Origin: an uncultured Eubacteriales bacterium
GTDB lineage: Bacteria; Bacillota; Clostridia; Oscillospirales; Acutalibacteraceae
Reading direction: 5' to 3'
Assembly: GCA_934511365.1 (NCBI GenBank)
Contig: CAKSWC010000010.1
Coordinates: forward strand, 1-64,000
DNA: 64,000 bases
Under the pieces are notes generated by a model, which was given only the letters and a program-made list of their open reading frames with translations, did no database searches and was not told where the DNA came from. Positions 57,822 to 64,000 of this stretch are shown piece by piece. The position numbers and the translations under genes are program-made. The first letter of the stretch is position 1, and each line of letters begins with the position of its first letter.

Positions 57822-59027
57822 ATGTGGCAGCTTAAAAAAGCATATTACAGAGCTTTTCAAAAAATCATGAAGATCGCCATGTATGCCTTCGATTGGTCTG
57901 AACCTGAGCTTCTTGAAGGCCCCGGAGCGATTGACCGTCTCCCCGCGCTCATTGAGTCCAAAGGTCTTAAAAGAGTCCTCATTGTTACCGATCAGGGTCT
58001 TATGAGCCTTCATATTCTTGACGGCCTTTTTGCCGCTCTTGAAAGGGACGGAATTGAATACGTTGTTTATGACGGAACTCAGCCCAACCCCACAATCGAC
58101 AATATCGAGGACGCACGTCAGCTTTATCTTGACAATAACTGCGAGGGCGTTATCGCTTTCGGCGGCGGCTCACCGATGGACTGCGCAAAGGCCGCGGCTG
58201 CAAGAGTTACCAACCCGAAGCTCTCCGTTAAGCAGATGAGAGGCGTTATCAAGCTTCACCACAAGCTTCCGCCGCTCTTTGCCGTTCCAACAACCGCAGG
58301 CACCGGCTCTGAAACCACCCTTGCCGCCGTTGTTTCCGACCCCGCAACACACGAAAAGAACGCAATCAATGACCCGAGACTGCGCCCGAAATATGCAGTT
58401 CTTGATCCGGAGCTTACGGTCGGCCTTCCGCCCCATATCACCTCAACAACCGGTATGGACGCACTGACCCACGCCGTTGAAGCTTATATTGGAAAGAGCA
58501 ACGTCCGCTCAACCGAAGCTTACGCCGAAAAGGCAACGCGCATGATTTTTGCCAATGTTGAAAAGGCATATCAGAACGGCAAGGATATTGAAGCAAGAAA
58601 CAATATGCTCAAGGCTTCATATTACGCAGGCATGGCTTTCACAAGGGCATATGTCGGCTATGTTCACGCAATCGGCCACAACCTCGGCGGCTTCTATCAC
58701 ATTCCGCACGGCCTTGCAATGGCTGTTATTCTTCCGCACGTTCTTGAGTATTACGGAACAACGGCACACAAGCGCCTTGCAAAGCTTGCCGTTATCACCG
58801 GCGTTAAAACCGACGGAACCGACAGCGAAAAGGCGGTTGCTTTCATTGAGGCAATCAAACAGCTCAACAAGGACATGAACATTCCCGACGGCTTTGACTG
58901 CATCAAGGAAGAGGATATCCCGACCATTGTTAAGCGCGCTCTGAAAGAGGCAAATCCGCTTTATCCCGTTCCGAAGATCATGGACGCCGCAGACTGCGAA
59001 GCGGTTATCAGAAGGCTCATGAAATAA
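57822..59027 (+). CDS. iron-containing alcohol dehydrogenase
   Basis: The 401-residue protein has a type III ADH layout: a Rossmann-like N-terminal domain with FGGGSPMDCAKAAA for NAD(P) phosphates, then the metal-binding domain with GMDALTHAVEAY and HAIGHNLGGFYHIPHGLAMAVILPH, giving the His ligands. It is probably an NAD(P)H-linked alcohol or diol dehydrogenase in fermentation. A first segment of about 20 residues (WQLKKAYYRAFQKIMKIAMYAF) is longer than in many relatives. ATG follows AAAGGATG. Confidence 0.92.
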   Translation: MWQLKKAYYRAFQKIMKIAMYAFDWSEPELLEGPGAIDRLPALIESKGLKRVLIVTDQGLMSLHILDGLFAALERDGIEYVVYDGTQPNPTIDNIEDARQLYLDNNCEGVIAFGGGSPMDCAKAAAARVTNPKLSVKQMRGVIKLHHKLPPLFAVPTTAGTGSETTLAAVVSDPATHEKNAINDPRLRPKYAVLDPELTVGLPPHITSTTGMDALTHAVEAYIGKSNVRSTEAYAEKATRMIFANVEKAYQNGKDIEARNNMLKASYYAGMAFTRAYVGYVHAIGHNLGGFYHIPHGLAMAVILPHVLEYYGTTAHKRLAKLAVITGVKTDGTDSEKAVAFIEAIKQLNKDMNIPDGFDCIKEEDIPTIVKRALKEANPLYPVPKIMDAADCEAVIRRLMK

Positions 59028-59051
59028 TTTCGGCTACTTAAGCAACTTTTT

Positions 59052-59087
59052 CCCGGTATCGGGCTGCGGCTCGATACCGGGTTTCTT
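59052..59087 (+). terminator. terminator of the alcohol dehydrogenase gene
   Basis: The perfect 10-bp stem CCCGGTATCG/CGATACCGGG with a 10-nt loop is followed by TTTCTTT. Confidence 0.88.
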
Positions 59088-59147
59088 TAAAGCAAAACGT
59101 CCGCCGCAATTTGTGCGGTATTGCCCCAAGTTTTTCGCCTTTTCTCG

Positions 59148-59176
59148 TTGACCTTGGCGCCAATGTCTGCTAAAAT
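59148..59176 (+). promoter_or_regulatory. promoter of the anchored GDPD-like gene
   Basis: TTGACC (59148-59153), a 17-bp spacer and an extended -10 TGC-TAAAAT (59168-59176) lie 46 nt before the ATG. Confidence 0.6.
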
Positions 59177-59222
59177 GTCAGAGGCAGATTGAAAGAAAGT
59201 TTTTATTCGGGAGAATTGAAAA

Positions 59223-60002
59223 ATGAAAAAATCAAAACGCATTGCGGCGATTATTGCCGTCATTCTTTGCGCGGCGGCCGCCTTTTCGGCTGTGCTTTTG
59301 TTTTCATACGCCAAAGAGAGCCGCCAATATAAAAACGCGCCCCTTTCCCTTTCGGAGGATTTCACCGTTACCGGCCACACCGGCTGCATGGGTGAAAAGG
59401 ACAACTCCATTGAAGCAATGGAAGCCGCGGTCAAAGCGGGCGCGCAAATTGTTGAATTTGACCTGAATTTTGACGGCGAAAAAAATCCCGTCCTCTCCCA
59501 TGATACTCCAAAGGGAGGCGAGGTCACGCTTAAGGCGGCATTTGAGTTTTTGAAAAAGCACCCGGCCATACTCGCCAATGTTGACGCAAAAAGCACGGAT
59601 AATCTTCCGGCGGTCAAAGCACTCGCCGAAAAGCTTGAGGTTAAAAACCAGATTTTCTTCACCGGCATTGATGAGGACGATGTTCAAAAGGTTAAAAGCG
59701 GCTGCCCCGGAATTCCGTTTTATCTCAATGTTGACGTTGAAAAAAAGGAAGTTTCAAACCCGGACTATCTTGAAAGTATTGCGCTTAAAATCATCTCCAG
59801 CGGTGCTGTCGGAATCAATATGCACAAACGCGCGGTCACAAAGGAGCTTTGCGCCTTTTTCCACACCAAGGGAATGCTCGTTTCCGTTTATACCGTTAAC
59901 GGATATAACGAGATTTACCGTGTTCTTGCCGCCGCACCGGACAACATTACGTCAAGGAATCCGGACAGGGTGCTTGAAATCATCAATGAAAAAAGCAAAT
60001 AA
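59223..60002 (+). CDS. membrane-anchored GDPD-like protein with altered active site
   Basis: The 259-residue protein has an N-terminal signal/anchor (IAAIIAVILCAAAAFSAVLLFSYA) and a GDPD-fold domain. The usual His-Arg-Gly is His-Thr-Gly (TGHTGCMGEKDNSIEA), while the metal ligands (VEFDLNFDG) and second His (VLSHD) remain. Loss of the Arg suggests changed substrate or reduced activity. It is the third GDPD-type protein here; icd starts 31 nt after it, so the two may be co-transcribed. Confidence 0.8.
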   Translation: MKKSKRIAAIIAVILCAAAAFSAVLLFSYAKESRQYKNAPLSLSEDFTVTGHTGCMGEKDNSIEAMEAAVKAGAQIVEFDLNFDGEKNPVLSHDTPKGGEVTLKAAFEFLKKHPAILANVDAKSTDNLPAVKALAEKLEVKNQIFFTGIDEDDVQKVKSGCPGIPFYLNVDVEKKEVSNPDYLESIALKIISSGAVGINMHKRAVTKELCAFFHTKGMLVSVYTVNGYNEIYRVLAAAPDNITSRNPDRVLEIINEKSK

Positions 60003-60033
60003 ATCAAACTAAATATAAAGCGAGGTACTAACA

Positions 60034-61233
60034 ATGAGCAAAATCAAAATGAACAAAATTGTTGAAATGGACGGCGACGAGATGACAAGAATCCTCTGGA
60101 AGATGATTAAAGATGAGCTTCTCCTTCCGTTCGTTGAGCTGAACACCGAATATTACGACCTCGGACTCAAACACAGGGACGAAACCAATGATCAGGTCAG
60201 CATTGACGCCGGTGAGGCCTGCAAAAAATATCATGTCGGTGTAAAATGCGCAACCATCACCCCGAACGCACAGCGCGTTGAGGAATATAACCTTAAAGAG
60301 ATGTGGAAAAGTCCGAACGGAACCATCCGCGCCATTCTTGACGGAACCGTTTTCCGCGCCCCGATTCTTGTCAGCGGCGTTAAGCCGGCCGTAAGATTTT
60401 GGGAAAAGCCGATCACCATTGCCCGTCACGCCTATGGTGATGTCTATAAGGGAACGGAATTCCGCGTCACCGAGCCGGGCAAGGCCGAGCTTCTTTTCAC
60501 CGGAGAAAGCGGAGAAACAAAAAGAGCAACCGTCTATGACTTTGAGTGCGGCGGCGTTCTTCAGGCGCAGTATAACAAGGACAGCTCAATCCGCTCCTTT
60601 GCCCATTCCTGCTTCAACTATGCGCTCGACACCAAGCAGGATCTCTGGTTTTCAACAAAGGACACAATTTCAAAGCAGTATGACCAGACCTTCAAGCTCA
60701 TTTTTGAAGAGATTTATGAAAACGAATATAAGGAAGCCTTTGAAAAGGCCGGAATAACCTATTTCTACACCCTCATTGACGACGCCGTTGCAAGAGTTAT
60801 CCGCTCAAAGGGCGGCTACATCTGGGCGTGCAAGAACTATGACGGCGATGTTATGAGCGACATGGTTTCAACCGCGTTCGGTTCGCTCGCAATGATGACA
60901 AGCGTCCTTGTCAGTCCGGACGGAAACTTTGAATATGAGGCCGCACACGGAACCGTAACAAGGCATTATTACCGCCACCTCAAGGGCGAAACAACCTCAA
61001 CCAACCCGATTGCAACAATCTTTGCCTGGTCCGGTGCGCTGAGAAAGCGCGGTGAGCTTGACGGAAACGGCGAGCTTATGAACTTTGCAGACAAACTTGA
61101 AAAAGCCTCGCTTGACGTTATTGAAAGCGGAAGAATGACAAAGGATCTTGCTCTTCTTTGGCAGGGCGAAAAGCCGCAGACGCTTTCAACCGAAGAATTC
61201 ATCAAGGCCATCAGAGCCGAGCTTGAAAAATAA
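60034..61233 (+). CDS. icd: isocitrate dehydrogenase, eukaryote-like type
   Basis: The enzyme converts isocitrate to 2-oxoglutarate with NADP. The 399-residue protein follows the homodimeric eukaryote-like subfamily: VEMDGDEMTRILW at the start, VKCATITPNAQRVEEY, SPNGTIRAILDGTVFRAPI with the isocitrate-phosphate Ser, KPITIARHAYGDVYK and GGYIWACKNYDGDVMSD, with YEAAHGTVTRHY near the cofactor site. The eukaryote-like form differs from E. coli Icd and is frequent in Clostridia. ATG follows GCGAGG. A bidirectional terminator follows. Confidence 0.95.
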   Translation: MSKIKMNKIVEMDGDEMTRILWKMIKDELLLPFVELNTEYYDLGLKHRDETNDQVSIDAGEACKKYHVGVKCATITPNAQRVEEYNLKEMWKSPNGTIRAILDGTVFRAPILVSGVKPAVRFWEKPITIARHAYGDVYKGTEFRVTEPGKAELLFTGESGETKRATVYDFECGGVLQAQYNKDSSIRSFAHSCFNYALDTKQDLWFSTKDTISKQYDQTFKLIFEEIYENEYKEAFEKAGITYFYTLIDDAVARVIRSKGGYIWACKNYDGDVMSDMVSTAFGSLAMMTSVLVSPDGNFEYEAAHGTVTRHYYRHLKGETTSTNPIATIFAWSGALRKRGELDGNGELMNFADKLEKASLDVIESGRMTKDLALLWQGEKPQTLSTEEFIKAIRAELEK

Positions 61234-61323
61234 AAAAATCCTTTTTCCTCAACGGCGGCGGAAAAAGAACAAACCGGAATGAACGATCAGCTGCCCGATT
61301 GATAAGAGAGACCTCAAACCGAA

Positions 61324-61380
61324 AAGCTCTATACCGATTGACGGTGTTAATCCCGAAATCGGCATAGAGCTTATTTTTTA
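61324..61380. terminator. bidirectional terminator between icd and histidine kinase
   Basis: The stem AAGCTCTAT...ATAGAGCTT continues with CCGATT/AATCGG and is followed by ATTTTTTA. A-rich DNA on the other side allows use by the convergent kinase gene. Confidence 0.8.
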
Positions 61381-62274
61381 TTCGCATTCATTAAATTCAA
61401 GGCGCACAATCAATCTGCCTTTCCGGTATTCGGCAGCGATTGAGCCGCCCATTTTTTCCGTTAAAAGTTTTGCGATTGAAAGGCCGAGTCCTGTTGAACC
61501 GCCGCCGGTTTCAACGGTGAAAAAGCGGTCAAAGAGCCGTTCGGTCTGAACAACGTCAAGCTTTTTTGCCGCGTTTGAAAATGACACCGTTCCGGTTGAG
61601 GAAAGCCTTACTTCCAGATCGCCGTCCGAATATTTTGCGGCGTTGTTCAAAATATTATCAAAAACACGCCGCAGCGCGTTCCGGTTCAGCATTCTCATCA
61701 CCGGTGCAGCGGCAAGTTCAATTTTCGGCGCAATTTCCCTCTCTGAAAGAACTCCGTAAAACGCCGCGAGGCTCTGTTCAAGAACATCGTTCAGGCTGAC
61801 TTCTTCCGTTTCAAGTGCGGCCTCGGACGAGGCCGCAACCGAGTAGCCGAAAAGCTCTTGAGTAAGGCTGCGCATTGCGCTTGTCCTCTCGCGGATAATT
61901 TTGAGGTACCTCTTTCCGCTTTCGGTCTGTTCCTCTTTTTCAAGCAGGTCGAGATAGCCGCAGATTGCCGTCAGAGGCGTGCGCAGATCGTGAGAGATGT
62001 TTGTGACTGCATTTTTCAGTTCTGCATCACCGGAAACATACTTCTGCCGCTTTTCGCGAAGTATACGAAGTTCACTGTTAAGAGAAGACGCAAGCGCTTT
62101 CATGTCTTTGTCGGACGAAGAAATTGAAATGAGGGTGTTGGTGTCGTTTTCAAGCTTTTCCTTCGTTGACCGCTCAATCTCTCTTGCAGATTTTTTCATC
62201 ATCAGGATTTTTACCGAAAGTATAAGCACTGCCAAAAATAAACCTGCCGACAGAAACATCAGCCAAGGATTCAT
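61378..62274 (-). CDS. sensor histidine kinase
   Basis: The 298-residue kinase has one short N-terminal membrane segment (WLMFLSAGLFLAVLILSVKIL) and no real extracellular domain. It has a coiled linker, HisKA with the phospho-His in ISHDLRTPLTAICGY, an N-box ILNNAAKYS and G-box GGGSTGLGLSIAKLL. Intramembrane-sensing kinases of this type usually work with a neighbouring ABC transporter, as here; the response regulator is not in view and may lie beyond the window edge. ATG follows GAGGGTGA. Confidence 0.9.
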   Translation of the reverse strand: MNPWLMFLSAGLFLAVLILSVKILMMKKSAREIERSTKEKLENDTNTLISISSSDKDMKALASSLNSELRILREKRQKYVSGDAELKNAVTNISHDLRTPLTAICGYLDLLEKEEQTESGKRYLKIIRERTSAMRSLTQELFGYSVAASSEAALETEEVSLNDVLEQSLAAFYGVLSEREIAPKIELAAAPVMRMLNRNALRRVFDNILNNAAKYSDGDLEVRLSSTGTVSFSNAAKKLDVVQTERLFDRFFTVETGGGSTGLGLSIAKLLTEKMGGSIAAEYRKGRLIVRLEFNECE

Positions 62275-62301
62275 GATCGTTCACCCTCATTCGTCATTGT
62301 T

Positions 62302-63231
62302 TTATGAAAGCTGTTCTTTTTTAAAAATCAGCACGCCTGCCGCAGTGATAAACACCGAAAAGCCGATACTGTAAAAAGCATTGATATATTTATACACATC
62401 CGAAGCCTTTTTTAATTCAACATCGCTGCTGTACTGCGGTGTAAACCAAACTCCGTCTTTGTCCGATGAAACGGAGATATTTGAAAGAATCGACATGTGT
62501 GACGTCGGAAGTATATTGCTGACAGTTTCAAGAATCTTTCTCTTTGTACCGCCGCAGTATTGCAAATTAGGTTCTTTTTTATATGTTATTTCCGCATCGG
62601 ACGGAATAACCGAAACCCGGTCATACGGCACTCCGTTGATTTTGTCAACGGTCAAATTGTATTCCGGTTCGCCGAGAACCGAACCGATTGTCGATGTTAA
62701 CGCAAACATTCCGGCAAACAGCGCAATAAGAACCACCATCGGAACGGTGCGCCCTCTTACAACAAAAGAAAAAAACGTTGAAATACAGCTGAAAGCAACC
62801 GCAGAAACAACGCCGAGCGAAACCACGGCAAAATAAATATCGGTCGGAAAAGCACCGGCTTTTATAACGCCGATTCCGCTCAAAGAAAAAGCGGCGGAAA
62901 ACACCAGCGAAACAAAAAGCGAAACTATGCTGTTTGAAAGATAAATCTGTGTTTTTGAACAGCCGCAGAAAAGTTTGTTTCTGATTGTGTTGCTGCTGAA
63001 ATTCGTTCCGACGAAAAATGTTGTTGAAACCGCAATCAAAAAGGCAACAGCCGGCATCATCTCAAGCGGATAAACCGTTATGCTTTCCTGCCCTTTTGCC
63101 GGAGAAAGCGAAAGGGCCCCGTAATTTGAAAACGCACAATAGGCGGAAATAACAAAAATACCCGCCGTAAAAAGATAAAACACTTTGTTTTTGAAAAGCC
63201 TTGAAAAATCGGCTCTGAGAAGTTTAATCAT
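62302..63231 (-). CDS. ABC transporter permease
   Basis: The 309-residue protein has about six membrane helices in an ABC-2-like layout: an N-terminal helix, a long outer loop, and the VGTNFSSNTIRNKLFCGCSKTQIYLSN region near residue 75 followed by helices. Its ATG overlaps the stop of the ATPase gene (ATGA), so they are coupled. It precedes the histidine kinase by 27 nt. Such trios often handle peptide antibiotics or lantibiotic-type stress; that is an inference from layout. Confidence 0.85.
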   Translation of the reverse strand: MIKLLRADFSRLFKNKVFYLFTAGIFVISAYCAFSNYGALSLSPAKGQESITVYPLEMMPAVAFLIAVSTTFFVGTNFSSNTIRNKLFCGCSKTQIYLSNSIVSLFVSLVFSAAFSLSGIGVIKAGAFPTDIYFAVVSLGVVSAVAFSCISTFFSFVVRGRTVPMVVLIALFAGMFALTSTIGSVLGEPEYNLTVDKINGVPYDRVSVIPSDAEITYKKEPNLQYCGGTKRKILETVSNILPTSHMSILSNISVSSDKDGVWFTPQYSSDVELKKASDVYKYINAFYSIGFSVFITAAGVLIFKKEQLS

Positions 63232-64000
63232 TTTTCATCACCTCCGACAAGGTTGATGAAATAGCTTTCAAGGCTTTCGTCATGTTCTTTGATGCTGTAT
63301 ACGATACAGTTTTCTTTTTCAAGCGCCGAAACAAGTTTGGTAACCTGAAAATCGGCGTATATGTCGGCCTTTGAATTGTCAATGATTTTGTATTCAAAAC
63401 CTTTTGAATCGAGAACATACGAAAGCGTTTTAATGTTGCTGACCTCAATGCGAACGCATTTTCTGCACTGCATTTCAAGTTCTTCGGCACTCATTTCTTT
63501 GATAATACTGCCTTTGTCAATAAAACCGTAATGAGTTGCAACCTTTGAAAGTTCGTCAAGAATGTGACTTGAGACAAGAACGGTCACTTGCTTTTCACGG
63601 TTGAGTTTTAAGATAAGTTCACGCATTTCGATAATACCTTGCGGATCAAGTCCGTTCATCGGTTCATCAAGAACAAGAAAATCCGGATCACCGCAAAGCG
63701 CAATCGCAATTGCGAGCCTTTGGCGCATACCGAGCGAAAAACAACCGGCTTTCTTTTTGTCCGAATCGGACAGACCGACAAGAGTAAGAAGTTCTTCTAT
63801 TTTGTCGAACGACGGAAGGCCGAGCACCCTGTACTGCTGTTTAAGGTTTTCTTTTGCTGTCATATCGCGATAGATTGCCGGCGTTTCAACAAGCGCTCCG
63901 ATTCTTCGGCGGGCTTTATAAATCTCTTTTGCTCCGTTTTGTGCGCCGTAAAGTTCAAAGCTTCCGTCGGTCGGTTCCTGCAAACCGCAGATGAGTCGTA
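63228..64000 (-). CDS. ABC transporter ATP-binding protein (5' end cut by window edge)
   Basis: The visible C-terminal 256 residues read in frame to the window edge, beginning RLICGLQEPTDGSFELYG, the stretch that follows Walker A in this family. The signature FSLGMRQRLAIAIALCG, Walker B FLVLDEPMNGLD and the H-loop SSHIL are present; Walker A and the start lie beyond 64000. It is of the bacitracin/lantibiotic (BcrA-like) type, with an accessory C-terminal domain. It is the first gene in view of the ATPase-permease-kinase operon. Confidence 0.88.
   Translation of the reverse strand, partial: RLICGLQEPTDGSFELYGAQNGAKEIYKARRRIGALVETPAIYRDMTAKENLKQQYRVLGLPSFDKIEELLTLVGLSDSDKKKAGCFSLGMRQRLAIAIALCGDPDFLVLDEPMNGLDPQGIIEMRELILKLNREKQVTVLVSSHILDELSKVATHYGFIDKGSIIKEMSAEELEMQCRKCVRIEVSNIKTLSYVLDSKGFEYKIIDNSKADIYADFQVTKLVSALEKENCIVYSIKEHDESLESYFINLVGGDEK

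Overview
The window is a chromosomal segment around the replication origin of an anaerobic, low-to-moderate GC Gram-positive bacterium. It is most likely class Clostridia (Oscillospirales-like): it has the order dnaA-dnaN-yaaA-recF-remB-gyrB-gyrA, an LCP cell-wall enzyme, Jag/YidC, a clostridial Mrp, ferredoxin-type [FeFe]-hydrogenase relatives and strong sigma-A promoters with AGGAGG-type ribosome sites. No genus can be named from the sequence alone. From dnaA rightward most genes run on the + strand, as expected for leading-strand genes. Two base-excision repair genes (nth, ogg) and tRNA-Met/tRNA-Glu run away from dnaA on the other strand.

Layout. 0-1.9 kb: tRNA-Glu, tRNA-Met, endonuclease III and 8-oxoguanine glycosylase. 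1.9-11.3 kb: dnaA, a probable oriC between dnaA and dnaN, dnaN, yaaA, recF, remB, gyrB, gyrA. 11.4-18 kb: LCP protein, HAD phosphatase, cytosolic beta-mannosidase, Mrp ATPase and an anchored Thr-rich protein. 18-18.75 kb: a long non-coding interspersed repeat carrying a nested palindrome. 18.75-30.4 kb: heterodimeric ABC exporter, M16 peptidase, proB, an acyltransferase-ACP-acyl ligase operon, tRNA-Leu, a flavoprotein and glycerate kinase. 30.5-35.9 kb: a secreted phosphodiesterase, a secreted papain-like protein, an SDR, and proA behind a probable attenuator. 36-39 kb: rpmH-rnpA-yidD-yidC-jag, normally found next to dnaA and here displaced by about 33 kb. 39.7-42.3 kb: amidohydrolase and ychF. 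42.6-46.8 kb: accessory DNA (an AAA ATPase of acquired type, a phage-like gene remnant, and a divergent XRE regulator / 29-residue peptide / ABC transporter module). 47.1-51.3 kb: a cluster with a sensory-type [FeFe] hydrogenase, two DRTGG proteins, an ATPase of histidine-kinase fold and a PHP phosphoesterase. 51.4-61.2 kb: a duplicated membrane protein, a TetR regulator with a GPH sugar symporter, two more GDPD-type proteins, nrdR, degV, an iron alcohol dehydrogenase and isocitrate dehydrogenase. 61.4-64 kb: histidine kinase, ABC permease and ABC ATPase, the last cut by the window edge.

Four things stand out. First, the DnaA recognition helix has lost the normally invariant Asp-His-Thr base-reading residues (now His399-Tyr400-Ser401). 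The dnaA-dnaN gap lacks consensus DnaA boxes but holds repeated TTTTTAACA/TTTTCAACA nonamers followed by five perfect DnaA-trios, suggesting a changed origin code. Second, many intergenic gaps hold arrays with a strict 7-bp period (TAGATNN or ATCTANN), often starting in the stop codon of the upstream gene and linked to a ~0.4-0.55 kb interspersed repeat. Third, the hydrogenase cluster looks like H2 or redox sensing rather than catalysis. Fourth, an XRE-controlled short peptide sits before a terminator and an ABC transporter. All readings come from direct inspection of sequence and recalled family knowledge. No database search was run.
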